Below are positions 44,185-52,844 of a stretch of 64,000 bases of DNA, piece after piece. The notes under the pieces are model-generated. The model was not told where the DNA came from, searched no databases, and worked only from the letters and a program-made list of their open reading frames with translations. Every line of letters starts with the position of its first letter. Positions within the stretch are counted from its first letter, which is position 1. Made by a program: the position numbers and the translations under genes. This stretch comes from Thermoanaerobacter sp049701115 (GTDB taxonomy: Bacteria; Bacillota; Thermoanaerobacteria; Thermoanaerobacterales; Thermoanaerobacteraceae). Location of the stretch: positions 62,001 to 126,000 of the forward strand of contig NZ_JBNATX010000001.1 in assembly GCF_049701115.1 (NCBI RefSeq), written 5' to 3'.

Positions 44185-46290
44185 ATGTCCAAAACAAGGG
44201 TATATGAATTAGCAAAAGAATTAAATATTTCTAGTAAAGACCTTATTTCCAAATTAAATGATCTGGATATAAGGGTAAAAAATCACATGAGCACTCTGGA
44301 AGATGACGAGGTAGAACTTATTAAGGACCTTCTTACAGAGAAACCTGAGGGTGAGAAAAAAATCAAAACTGATGAAGCAAATTTTGAAGAAAAAGAAGAA
44401 AAAGGAATCGAAGAGGATTCTTTTTACGAGGACAGAGAGGAAACAAGGGCTTATAAGAAGAGTTTCAAAAAAGGCGGGAAAAAAAATAAAAAATTACAGA
44501 GGAAGTTTACGTCTGAAGCTACTCCAAAAGAAGAAGAGGTTAAAATCATAACGATTCCTGAATTACTTACGGTCAAAGAATTGGCAGAGAAGATGAAAGT
44601 AAACCCAACAGATATAATAAAAAAGTTAATAGCTCAGGGAATTATGGTCACTGTAAACCAGCAGATCGACTTCGAAATGGCTTCAAAAATAGCTGAAGAG
44701 TATGGATTTTTAGTTGATAAAGAAGAAGTAAAAGATGAGTTAGAAACTTTGTTTGAGGATACACCTGACAAGGAGGAAGATTTAAAGCCCCGTCCTCCTA
44801 TAGTCACAGTTATGGGACATGTAGACCATGGTAAAACCTCATTGCTGGATGCTATTAGAAAAACAAATGTGACAATGAAGGAGATGGGTGGTATCACACA
44901 GCATATAGGAGCTTCAGTAGTAGAAGTAAATGGGAAGAAAATAGTCTTCCTTGATACTCCAGGACACGAGGCCTTTACTGCAATGAGGGCAAGAGGAGCC
45001 AGTGTCACAGACATAGTGGTATTGGTGGTAGCTGCTGACGATGGGGTAATGCCACAGACCATTGAGGCTATAAACCACGTAAAAGCAGCAAACGTTCCTC
45101 TAATTGTGGCGATAAACAAGATTGACCTTCCGACCGCCAATCCAGACCGAGTAAAGACAGAACTTAGTGAATTAGGGCTTGTTCCAGAAGAATGGGGAGG
45201 AAATACCATTTGTGTTCCTGTTTCTGCTAAAAAGAATATAGGAATAGATGACCTTTTAGAGATGATACTTTTGGTAGCAGAAATGGAAGATTTAAAAGCA
45301 AATCCTAATAAACCTGCTCGGGGAACGGTGATAGAGGCAAAACTTGAGAAAGGGAAGGGACCAGTAGCTACGGTTATAGTTCAAAATGGAACCCTCCAAG
45401 TAGGAGATGCTGTGATTGCTGGAACTACTTATGGTAAAGTGAGAGCCATGTTTGATGATAAAGGTAAGAAAATCAAAAAAGCAGGCCCTTCTATGCCTGT
45501 AGAAGTTTTGGGATTTTCTGAAGTACCCGAGGCTGGAGATAAGTTTGTGGTGGTAGAAAATGAAAAGAAAGCAAGGGAGCTTGCAGAAAAGCGGAAAGAA
45601 GTGCAAAGAGAAATAGAACTTAAAAAGAAGCAAAAGGTTTCTCTTGAAGATTTATTTAAACAGATACAAGAAGGTACTGTAAAAGAACTAAACGTAATAG
45701 TAAAGGCGGATGTTCAGGGTTCTGTGGAAGCTTTAAGGAAGTCCTTAGAAGACTTGAGCAATGATGAAGTAAAAATAAAAGTAATACATGGTGCTGTGGG
45801 TGCTATAACAGAAACAGATGTCATGCTGGCTTCTGCTTCGAATGCGATAATAATAGGCTTTAATGTAAGGCCAGAGACAAATGCAAAGGCACTTGCGGAA
45901 AAGGAAAAAGTTGATATTAAACTTTACCGAATAATATATGACGCCATTGAGGATATAAAAGCAGCTATGAAAGGAATGCTGGAACCAAAATACAAAGAGG
46001 TAGAACTTGGCAGAGCCGAAGTGCGGGCTGTGTTTAGAATACCTGGAGTAGGTAATGTGGCAGGATGCTATGTTTTGAGTGGAAAGATTACAAGAAATGC
46101 TGATGTAAGAGTTGTGAGAGATGGCATAGTAATATATGAGGGCAAGATTGCTTCTTTAAAGCGATTCAAAGATGATGTAAGAGAAGTTCAGCAGGGATTC
46201 GAGTGCGGAATAGGGATAGAAAAATTTAACGACATAAAAGAGGGGGATATCATAGAAGCTTATACAATGGAAGAGGTCCCTCGACAATAA
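44185..46290 (+). CDS. infB: Translation initiation factor IF-2
   Basis: GTPase that brings initiator tRNA to the 30S subunit. It has 701 residues: an N-terminal IF2N domain (KTRVYELAKELNISSKDLI), a Lys/Glu-rich linker, a second IF2N segment and the G domain with GHVDHGKTSLLD, DTPGHEAF and NKIDL. Domains II, III and the fMet-tRNA-binding C2 domain follow. An in-frame ATG at 44170 is discounted because it overlaps the ribosome site GGAGGTGA that serves ATG 44185. Confidence 0.97.
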   Translation: MSKTRVYELAKELNISSKDLISKLNDLDIRVKNHMSTLEDDEVELIKDLLTEKPEGEKKIKTDEANFEEKEEKGIEEDSFYEDREETRAYKKSFKKGGKKNKKLQRKFTSEATPKEEEVKIITIPELLTVKELAEKMKVNPTDIIKKLIAQGIMVTVNQQIDFEMASKIAEEYGFLVDKEEVKDELETLFEDTPDKEEDLKPRPPIVTVMGHVDHGKTSLLDAIRKTNVTMKEMGGITQHIGASVVEVNGKKIVFLDTPGHEAFTAMRARGASVTDIVVLVVAADDGVMPQTIEAINHVKAANVPLIVAINKIDLPTANPDRVKTELSELGLVPEEWGGNTICVPVSAKKNIGIDDLLEMILLVAEMEDLKANPNKPARGTVIEAKLEKGKGPVATVIVQNGTLQVGDAVIAGTTYGKVRAMFDDKGKKIKKAGPSMPVEVLGFSEVPEAGDKFVVVENEKKARELAEKRKEVQREIELKKKQKVSLEDLFKQIQEGTVKELNVIVKADVQGSVEALRKSLEDLSNDEVKIKVIHGAVGAITETDVMLASASNAIIIGFNVRPETNAKALAEKEKVDIKLYRIIYDAIEDIKAAMKGMLEPKYKEVELGRAEVRAVFRIPGVGNVAGCYVLSGKITRNADVRVVRDGIVIYEGKIASLKRFKDDVREVQQGFECGIGIEKFNDIKEGDIIEAYTMEEVPRQ

Positions 46291-46305
46291 GAAAGGATGG
46301 TAAAA

Positions 46306-46665
46306 ATGCAGTACAGAAGTCATAGACTGTCTGAGGAATTGAAAAGAGAAATAAGCAAAATGATAATGGAAGAGATTAAGGATCCAAGAATTAAAGCCAT
46401 GGTTAGCATAACAGACATAGAAGTTACTAAAGACTTACGATATGCAAAAGTGTATGTCAGCATATACGGAAGTGAAGAAGACAAGAGGGAAACTTTTGAA
46501 GGTTTAAAGAGTGCAGCTGGATACATTAGACACGAAATAGGTCGTCGAATAAAAATGAAGTACACACCAGAGATAATATTTGAATTGGATCGCTCTATAG
46601 AGTATGGAGCTAAAATTTCTGAAATCTTAAAAGAATTAAACAAGCAAGAGGGTGAGAGCAATTGA
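46306..46665 (+). CDS. rbfA: Ribosome-binding factor A
   Basis: KH-fold factor binding 16S rRNA helix 1 during 30S maturation and cold adaptation. It has 119 residues: YRSHRLSEELKREISKMIMEEIKDPRI and YAKVYVSIYGSEEDKRETFEGL (read in parts). ATG 46297 is also in frame, but GAAAGG (46291-46296) sits directly against it and is spaced for ATG 46306. Overlaps nrnA by 4 bp. Confidence 0.95.
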   Translation: MQYRSHRLSEELKREISKMIMEEIKDPRIKAMVSITDIEVTKDLRYAKVYVSIYGSEEDKRETFEGLKSAAGYIRHEIGRRIKMKYTPEIIFELDRSIEYGAKISEILKELNKQEGESN

Positions 46666-47615
46666 TTCTTCTCGATATAATAAACGAGATAAAAAAGGCT
46701 GATACTATAGTACTTTTAAGCCATTTGGCACCCGATGGAGATGCTTTGGGTACCCTTACAGGAATGTACAAGGCTCTAAAAAAATTGGATAAAAAAGTGT
46801 ATGCATTTATAGACGATCAAATTCCAGAGATGTACAGCTTTTTGCCAAATATAGATAAAATATCTCTCCCTTTTGATGTAGAAGCAGACTTAGCACTGAT
46901 ATTTGATTGTGCAGAAAAAGGAAGACTGGGGGCAGCAGAAAAATTTATAGAAAGCTGCCCTGTGACAGCCAATATTGACCATCATATTTCTAATACCCTT
47001 TATGCGAAATTGAATTATGTAGATACAAACGCTGCTGCTACAGCTGAGATTGCATACCAGATTGTAAAACTTCTCGGTTTGGATCTCGATAAAGAGGTGT
47101 CTACGAGCTTCTATACGGCTATTTTAACCGATACAGGAGGATTTACTTACGAGAGCACTACTTCTATGACTCATCATATAGCCGGAGATTTGATAAACAA
47201 TGGGGCAGATTTTGCGCTGGTGGCAGAAAAGGTGTTCAACTCCCTAAAGTTTAATAAAGCAAAGCTTTTAGGAAGAGCGCTAAATAGTTTAATTCTTTAC
47301 AAAGATGGATTAGTATCTTATATGGAAATTCTAAAAAAAGATTTTGAAGAGACTGGAACCGACCTTTCTCATCTAGAGAATATCGTGACCTATGGGCGCA
47401 ACATTGAAGGAGTAGAGGTGGCAGTGCTTCTTGTAGAAAAAGATGGGGAAGTAAAAGTGAGTTTAAGGTCAAAAGATAGGGTAGATGTGAACAAAATTGC
47501 CTCGACATTTGGAGGAGGGGGGCATATAAGAGCTTCTGGATGTACTGTGAAGGGGACTATAGAGGAGGTAAAGAAAAAAATCCTTGAAGAAATCTTTAAG
47601 GAGTTAGAAGTATGA
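46662..47615 (+). CDS. nrnA: Bifunctional oligoribonuclease / pAp phosphatase NrnA
   Basis: DHH/DHHA1 phosphoesterase that degrades nanoRNA and dephosphorylates pAp. It has 317 residues: SHLAPDGDALG (motif I), DCAEKGRLG (motif II), NIDHHISNTLYA (DHH), TDTGGFTYEST, and the C-terminal DHHA1 loop FGGGGHIRASGC. TTG start inside the end of rbfA. Its place between rbfA and truB is the Bacillus order. Confidence 0.95.
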   Translation: MILLDIINEIKKADTIVLLSHLAPDGDALGTLTGMYKALKKLDKKVYAFIDDQIPEMYSFLPNIDKISLPFDVEADLALIFDCAEKGRLGAAEKFIESCPVTANIDHHISNTLYAKLNYVDTNAAATAEIAYQIVKLLGLDLDKEVSTSFYTAILTDTGGFTYESTTSMTHHIAGDLINNGADFALVAEKVFNSLKFNKAKLLGRALNSLILYKDGLVSYMEILKKDFEETGTDLSHLENIVTYGRNIEGVEVAVLLVEKDGEVKVSLRSKDRVDVNKIASTFGGGGHIRASGCTVKGTIEEVKKKILEEIFKELEV

Positions 47616-48469
47616 GTATCGATGGAGTTTTAAACGTGTTAAAGCCTCCAGGGATGACCTCCCACGACATAGTAGACTTTGTGAGAAGGATTTACAATAC
47701 AAAAAAAGTAGGTCATACAGGAACGCTGGATCCTGATGCTGTAGGGGTTTTACCTCTATGTATAGGACGAGCAACAAAATTCTCTTCTTATCTAATGGAG
47801 CACCACAAAAGATATAGATTTGAAATAACTTTCGGAATTTCTACAGATACATTAGATAAGAGCGGCAAAATTATTGAAACTGGTCCTACCCCTTCTTTTA
47901 GTTTAGATGAATTGAGGAAAGTCATCAATAAATTTAAAGGTGAGATACAGCAAATACCTCCAATTTATTCTGCTAAAAAGGTAAGAGGGAAAAAACTTTA
48001 TGAATATGCTCGAAGAGGCGAAGTGATAGAGATCCCGCCTATAAAAGTAACCATCTACGAACTTGATATAGTGGAATACAGGAAACCCAATCATCTCCTT
48101 TTGGATGTAAAATGTTCTAAAGGCACATATGTCCGGGCTCTTGTGAGGGATATATGCAAAGAGCTTGGAGTTTTAGGTTACATGTCTTTCCTTATAAGGA
48201 CAGAATCGGGAGATTTTACTCTTGATAATTCCTATACTATTGAAGAAATAGAAGAAGGTAAAGCTTCAATTTTGCCTGTAGATACTTTTTTGAAATTACC
48301 CTCGGTAGTTCTGGATAGGCATTCGTCTTCCAGGATTTTAAGAGGACAGCCTGTAGAGAACATATATAATATTGAAAATTCGCAGGTAAAGCTATATGAT
48401 GGTCATAGAAATTTTATAGGTATTGGAGTTGCAGAAAAGAAAAGAATACGAGTAAAAAGACTCTTTTGA
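47612..48469 (+). CDS. truB: tRNA pseudouridine-55 synthase TruB
   Basis: Makes pseudouridine 55 in the T loop of tRNAs. It has 285 residues. Catalytic Asp lies in GHTGTLDPDAVGVLPLCIGRATK, near residue 40. LNVLKPPGMTSHD and YSAKKVRGKKLYEYARRG follow, and CSKGTYVRALVRDI is the RNA-binding motif. Start overlaps nrnA by 4 bp. Confidence 0.97.
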   Translation: MSIDGVLNVLKPPGMTSHDIVDFVRRIYNTKKVGHTGTLDPDAVGVLPLCIGRATKFSSYLMEHHKRYRFEITFGISTDTLDKSGKIIETGPTPSFSLDELRKVINKFKGEIQQIPPIYSAKKVRGKKLYEYARRGEVIEIPPIKVTIYELDIVEYRKPNHLLLDVKCSKGTYVRALVRDICKELGVLGYMSFLIRTESGDFTLDNSYTIEEIEEGKASILPVDTFLKLPSVVLDRHSSSRILRGQPVENIYNIENSQVKLYDGHRNFIGIGVAEKKRIRVKRLF

Positions 48470-48482
48470 GGGGGAACCAATT

Positions 48483-49433
48483 TTGAAAGTAATTGACGAG
48501 TCTAATTTTTCAAACTATGCAGAAGAAAAAGTTATAGCTCTTGGAAATTTTGATGGGTTCCATATAGGTCATCAAAAACTAATAAATGAGGCCATTTTTA
48601 TAGCAAGGAATAAGGGATTAAAAAGCGCTGTATTCACTTTTAAGCAACATACATCTAAAATTTTAGAGCCCGATAATCCACCAGAACTCATTACCACTTT
48701 AGACCAGAAAATGGAAATTTTAAATTCTTTTTCGATTGACTACGGCATTTTCTTTGATTTTACAAGAGAACTCTCTCTTTTTTCTCCGGAGAAATTTATA
48801 GAGGAGATTCTCATAAAAAAACTCAATATGAAGGTAGCTGTAATAGGTCCGGATTACCGCTTTGGTCATAAAGGTTTGGGAGATGTAGAGGTGTTAAAAG
48901 CATACTCTTCACTTTACTCTTATGAAGTGCATGTAGTGCCTAAAGTTGTTTATGAGGGGATTGTAGTGAGCAGCAGTCTTATTCGAGAACTTATAAAAAG
49001 TGGAGAGGTAGAAAAAGCTGCTCTACTTTTGAACCGCTATTTTGCAATTAAAGGGAAAGTAATAAAAGGAATGGGAATAGGAAAAATGCTCGGATTCCCC
49101 ACTGCCAATATAGAAATACCCGGAGAAATGGTTTTGCCAAAAAAAGGAGTGTATGTGACGATAGTAAAAATAAGGGGAAAGGATTTTATTTCCGTAACAA
49201 ATGTAGGATTTAAACCGACTTTTGGAGAAAAGAATTTGACTATTGAGACCCATATAATAGATTTTCAAGAACAGCTTTATGAAGAAAACATAGAAATCGA
49301 GTTTGTAAAAAGAATAAGGGATGAGATCAAGTTTAAAAGCTCAGATGAGTTAAAAGAACAGGTATTTAGGGATATAGAATACGCAAAAAACTTTAAAAAT
49401 ATTTTACAACAAAAACATTATGTGATAAAATAA
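48483..49433 (+). CDS. ribF: Bifunctional riboflavin kinase / FAD synthetase
   Basis: Converts riboflavin to FMN and FMN to FAD. It has 316 residues: an N-terminal nucleotidyltransferase domain (ALGNFDGFHIGHQKLI, GPDYRFGHKGLGD, VSSSLIRELI) and a C-terminal flavokinase domain (GKMLGFPTANIEIP). TTG start with GAGGGGG upstream. Its 3' end holds the rpsO promoter. Confidence 0.96.
   Translation: MKVIDESNFSNYAEEKVIALGNFDGFHIGHQKLINEAIFIARNKGLKSAVFTFKQHTSKILEPDNPPELITTLDQKMEILNSFSIDYGIFFDFTRELSLFSPEKFIEEILIKKLNMKVAVIGPDYRFGHKGLGDVEVLKAYSSLYSYEVHVVPKVVYEGIVVSSSLIRELIKSGEVEKAALLLNRYFAIKGKVIKGMGIGKMLGFPTANIEIPGEMVLPKKGVYVTIVKIRGKDFISVTNVGFKPTFGEKNLTIETHIIDFQEQLYEENIEIEFVKRIRDEIKFKSSDELKEQVFRDIEYAKNFKNILQQKHYVIK
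49403..49431 (+). promoter_or_regulatory. rpsO promoter within the ribF 3' end
   Basis: TTTACA (49403-49408), 17 bases, TAAAAT (49426-49431), with TG one base before the -10. Transcription would start at about 49438, exactly where the rpsO leader stem begins, which supports both calls. Confidence 0.7.
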
Positions 49434-49437
49434 AATA

Positions 49438-49515
49438 GCGAATTTACCTTACGCTTAGAGTATTCGCACCTCCGGCGATATTCTGTGCGTAAGGCGAATT
49501 AACATAAATGGAGGT
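49438..49515 (+). promoter_or_regulatory. rpsO leader with predicted pseudoknot to the Shine-Dalgarno
   Basis: Stem 1 is CCTTACGC (49447-49454) with GCGTAAGG (49487-49494), extended by AATT/AATT. Stem 2 is 49457-49467 with 49475-49484, closed by a loop holding ACCTCC (49468-49473). That loop is the exact complement of the rpsO ribosome site GGAGGT (49510-49515). Pairing would hide the ribosome site, as in known S15 autoregulatory leaders. Confidence 0.75.
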
Positions 49516-49522
49516 GAAAAAG

Positions 49523-49789
49523 TTGCTCGACAAAGCAAAGAAAACGGAGATAATTGAGAAGTTCAAGCTACACGATACCGATACGGGTTCTCCAGAGGTT
49601 CAAATCGCTCTTCTCACCGAGAGGATAAACAGACTGACACAACATTTACAGGTTCATAAAAAGGACCACCACTCAAGGAGAGGCCTTCTTAAAATGGTAG
49701 GGCAGAGAAGAGCACTTCTGAACTATTTGATGAAAAAGGATATAAACAGATATCGTGCTATAATTGAAAAATTAGACCTCAGAAAATAG
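49523..49789 (+). CDS. rpsO: 30S ribosomal protein S15
   Basis: Primary 16S rRNA-binding protein of the 30S platform, usually repressing its own translation through its leader. It has 88 residues from TTG 49523 (family about 89): LHDTDTGSPEVQIALLTERI, HKKDHHSRRGLLKMVGQRRALLNYL. An in-frame ATG at 49508 overlaps GGAGGTG, the ribosome site, so TTG with 7-base spacing is preferred. Confidence 0.96.
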   Translation: MLDKAKKTEIIEKFKLHDTDTGSPEVQIALLTERINRLTQHLQVHKKDHHSRRGLLKMVGQRRALLNYLMKKDINRYRAIIEKLDLRK

Positions 49790-49814
49790 AGCGGTTATTT
49801 TCGCTCTATTTTCT
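49781..49814 (+). terminator. Hairpin/terminator between rpsO and pnp
   Basis: A perfect 13-bp stem: AGAAAATAGAGCG (49781-49793) with CGCTCTATTTTCT (49802-49814). The rpsO stop codon lies inside the 5' arm, and the T-run is the 3' arm itself. It could terminate, or be the RNase processing hairpin that PNPase uses to control its own mRNA. Confidence 0.7.
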
Positions 49815-49853
49815 GATAAATTTTACAAATGAAAGGAGGAAAGGAAAAGAAAT

Positions 49854-51980
49854 ATGGAAGAACGAACCTTTGAAATGGAGCTGGCAGGCAGGAAACTTGT
49901 AGTTCAAACAGGCAAGGTTGCACAACAAGCTAACGGTGCTGCATGGGTGAAATATGGCGACACGGTTGTGCTTGTTACTGCCTGTGCTTCAAAGGAGCCG
50001 AGAGAAGGTATCGATTTTTTCCCTTTGACAGTTGAATATGAAGAAAGACTTTATTCTATCGGAAAAATTCCTGGAGGATTTATCAAAAGGGAAGGAAAAC
50101 CTAGCGAGAAAGCTATTCTGTCGGCTCGTTTGATAGACAGACCTATAAGGCCTTTATTTCCGGAAGGATACAGGAATGATGTACAAGTAATCGCTACGGT
50201 TCTGTCAGTAGATCCTGATGCCCAACCCGAAATCGTAGCGATGATAGGTTCTTCTGTGGCTCTTTCTATATCGGACATACCTTTTAATGGACCGACGGGC
50301 TCTGTTGCAGTTGGACTGGTAGACGGAGAATTTGTAATAAATCCAACCCATGAGCAAAGAGAAAAAAGTCTCATGCATTTAGTAGTCTCAGGAACAAAAG
50401 ATGCGATAGTGATGGTAGAGGCGGGAGCAAAAGAAGTGCCTGAAGAAACAATATTAGATGCAATAATGTATGCCCATGAGTATATAAAACAGATCGTAGA
50501 ATTTATAGAAGGTATCGTAAAAGAAGTGGGAGTTCCTAAAGCAGAGGTAGTTTTGCATGAAGTTGATAAAGAATTGGAACAAAAAGTAAGAGAATATGCA
50601 ACAGAGAAAATATATCAGGCTTTGCGAACTCCTGAAAAGAAAGAAAGAAATGACAACTTAGACAAGGTAGAGCAGGAAGTTCTTGAACATTTTAAGGACG
50701 AATATCCTGACAACCTTGCGGATATTGATGAAGTTCTTTATAAGATAATGAAAGAACAGATGAGAAAAATGATCAAAGAAGAAAAGACAAGGGTGGATGG
50801 AAGAGGGCTTGATGATATAAGGCCTATATGGTGCGAAGTAGGAGTATTGCCAAGAACCCACGGATCTGCGATATTCACAAGAGGGCAGACTCAGGTTCTA
50901 ACTGTCGCTACTCTTGGAGCAATTGGCGATATACAGATTTTAGAAGGAATTGGGGACGAAGAATTCAAGCGTTACATGCACCATTACAACTTCCCACCAT
51001 ATAGCGTTGGGGAAGTGAAACCTTTAAGAGGCCCTGGTAGAAGAGAAATTGGACACGGAGCTTTAGCAGAGAGAGCACTGGAACCTGTAATTCCTTCAGA
51101 AGAAGAATTTCCTTATACAATACGTTTGGTATCTGAAGTATTAAGTTCTAATGGTTCTACTTCTCAAGCGTCGGTATGTGGAAGCACGCTGGCTTTAATG
51201 GATGCGGGAGTTCCCATCAAAGCGCCAGTAGCTGGGATTGCAATGGGGCTTATAAAAGAAGAGGATGAAGTCTTAGTTTTAACAGATATACAGGGGATTG
51301 AGGATTTTCTTGGAGACATGGACTTTAAAGTAGCAGGTACAGAAAAAGGTGTAACTGCTATTCAGATGGACATAAAGATACCTGGGATTGACAGAAGCAT
51401 CCTGGAAATTGCTTTAGAAAAAGCAAGAAAAGCAAGGCTTTATGTGCTCCAAAAAATGCTTGAGGTCATAAAGGAACCGAGAAAAGAACTTTCTAAATAT
51501 GCACCAAGAGTAGTAAGAATGGTCGTAAATCCTGAAAAAATAAGAGACATAATAGGACCTTCAGGAAAAACCATCACCAAAATAATATCTGAGACGGGTG
51601 TAAAGATTGACATAGAAGAAGATGGCAGGCTTTATATAACGGCGCCTAATTTAGAAGCAGGGGAGAAGGCTAAACAAATGATCGAAGCTATAACAAAAGA
51701 CATCGCTGTGGGAGAAATTTATTTAGGAAAAGTTTTAAGGATCGCGCCTTTTGGAGCCTTTGTAGAAATTGCACCAGGCAAAGAAGGATTGGTACACATA
51801 TCCAATCTCTCAAAAAAGAGAGTTCGCAAAGTGGAAGATGTAGTAAAAGTTGGGGACAGCATTCTGGTTAAAGTCACGGATATTGATAACATGGGTAGGA
51901 TTGTATTATCCCACAAAGATGCTTTGCCTGAAGAAGAAGACCCTCAAAACCGTAAGAAAGTCGATATTAGGAAAAAATAA
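49854..51980 (+). CDS. pnp: Polyribonucleotide nucleotidyltransferase (PNPase)
   Basis: 3'-5' phosphorolytic exoribonuclease in mRNA turnover. It has 708 residues: two RNase PH-like domains (SIGKIPGGFIKREGKPSEKA; second with RTHGSAIFTRGQTQVLTVATLG), an all-alpha linker, a KH domain with IIGPSGKTI and an S1 domain with GAFVEIAPGKEGLVHIS. AAAGGAGGAAAGG precedes the ATG. Confidence 0.98.
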   Translation: MEERTFEMELAGRKLVVQTGKVAQQANGAAWVKYGDTVVLVTACASKEPREGIDFFPLTVEYEERLYSIGKIPGGFIKREGKPSEKAILSARLIDRPIRPLFPEGYRNDVQVIATVLSVDPDAQPEIVAMIGSSVALSISDIPFNGPTGSVAVGLVDGEFVINPTHEQREKSLMHLVVSGTKDAIVMVEAGAKEVPEETILDAIMYAHEYIKQIVEFIEGIVKEVGVPKAEVVLHEVDKELEQKVREYATEKIYQALRTPEKKERNDNLDKVEQEVLEHFKDEYPDNLADIDEVLYKIMKEQMRKMIKEEKTRVDGRGLDDIRPIWCEVGVLPRTHGSAIFTRGQTQVLTVATLGAIGDIQILEGIGDEEFKRYMHHYNFPPYSVGEVKPLRGPGRREIGHGALAERALEPVIPSEEEFPYTIRLVSEVLSSNGSTSQASVCGSTLALMDAGVPIKAPVAGIAMGLIKEEDEVLVLTDIQGIEDFLGDMDFKVAGTEKGVTAIQMDIKIPGIDRSILEIALEKARKARLYVLQKMLEVIKEPRKELSKYAPRVVRMVVNPEKIRDIIGPSGKTITKIISETGVKIDIEEDGRLYITAPNLEAGEKAKQMIEAITKDIAVGEIYLGKVLRIAPFGAFVEIAPGKEGLVHISNLSKKRVRKVEDVVKVGDSILVKVTDIDNMGRIVLSHKDALPEEEDPQNRKKVDIRKK

Positions 51981-51983
51981 AGG

Positions 51984-52020
51984 CATAAACCGCCCCCACG
52001 GTTTATGTTTTTTATTTTTT
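51984..52020 (+). terminator. Terminator of pnp
   Basis: CATAAACCG (51984-51992) and CGGTTTATG (51999-52007) form a 9-bp stem with a C-rich loop, followed by TTTTTTATTTTTT. A strong intrinsic terminator directly after the pnp stop. Confidence 0.93.
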
Positions 52021-52084
52021 AGTAATATAAACGCTGCCTGGCTGAATAAAATTAAATTGAGAATAGAAGACAGGTGGTGTTATA

Positions 52085-52804
52085 ATGAAAATCTTTTATA
52101 TAAAATACCCCAATAAAAAAGCTGTTTGGATTTTAATCCTTTCGGGTTTGCTTGTATTGATGCTTCTAATTTACATACTTACAAAGGCTGTCTCCGTATT
52201 TAACACTAACGAACCCATATATCGCGGTGACACAAAAGATAAAAAAATAGCTTTTGCCTGCAATGTAGCTTGGGGAGACGAATACATACCTAAGATGCTG
52301 GATATTTTTGAAAAGAATGATGTACATATAACCTTTTTTTTTGAAGGAAAATGGGCTGAAAAAAATCCTGAGGTGGTGAAAGAAATCTATAAAAGAGGCC
52401 ACGAAGTAGGAAGTCATGGGTACTCTCATGTTAAATACACAAGCCTCTCAAGGGAAGACTGTGAAAAAGACCTAAAGAAAAGTGAAGAAGTGTTAGAAAA
52501 AATAACCGGAGAAAAGCCCTCTCTCTTTGCTCCTCCCTATGGAGATTTTAATGAGCAGGTTGTAAAAATTGCAGAAGGTTTAGGATATAAGGTGATTCTC
52601 TGGAGTTTAGATACAATAGATTGGAACAATCCTAGTCCCCAGACTATTGTAGAAAGAGTGATGACAAAGTATCACAATGGGGCAATAGTCTTAATGCATC
52701 CTACAAAAAATACTGTAGAAGCCCTTCCGGATATAATAGCAAAGCTTAAAGAAAAAGGTTTTAAAATAACTAAGGTTTCAGAAGTGATTGTAGAGGAAAG
52801 ATAA
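52085..52804 (+). CDS. YlxY-like polysaccharide deacetylase family sporulation protein
   Basis: Membrane-anchored NodB-fold protein of 239 residues: one transmembrane helix (about 16-36), then the deacetylase domain. The metal His pair is present in GSHGYSHV, with LFAPPYGDFNEQVVKIAEGLGY and LMHPTKNTVEALPDII. Where the usual catalytic TFDDG or TFDISWG stands, this protein reads ACNVAWGD, so the catalytic Asp appears to be Asn. Position after pnp and before mlpA is that of Bacillus ylxY. Confidence 0.88.
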   Translation: MKIFYIKYPNKKAVWILILSGLLVLMLLIYILTKAVSVFNTNEPIYRGDTKDKKIAFACNVAWGDEYIPKMLDIFEKNDVHITFFFEGKWAEKNPEVVKEIYKRGHEVGSHGYSHVKYTSLSREDCEKDLKKSEEVLEKITGEKPSLFAPPYGDFNEQVVKIAEGLGYKVILWSLDTIDWNNPSPQTIVERVMTKYHNGAIVLMHPTKNTVEALPDIIAKLKEKGFKITKVSEVIVEER

Positions 52805-52816
52805 ATTTGCTATAAT
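52788..52816 (+). promoter_or_regulatory. Candidate promoter of mlpA
   Basis: TTGTAG (52788-52793), 17 bases, TATAAT (52811-52816), with TG one base before the -10. It overlaps the end of ylxY and would drive mlpA-dut-ymxH. Confidence 0.6.
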
Positions 52817-52844
52817 ATATAGTAAATTTTCAAAAGCAGAGGGG

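Noticed and set aside
44634..45209. Minus-strand open frame of 191 codons opposite infB
   Set aside because: Shadow of the conserved IF-2 G domain; no start signal or known motif.
51850..52116. Plus-strand open frame across the pnp end and terminator
   Set aside because: It reads through the pnp terminator hairpin in another frame, with no ribosome site.
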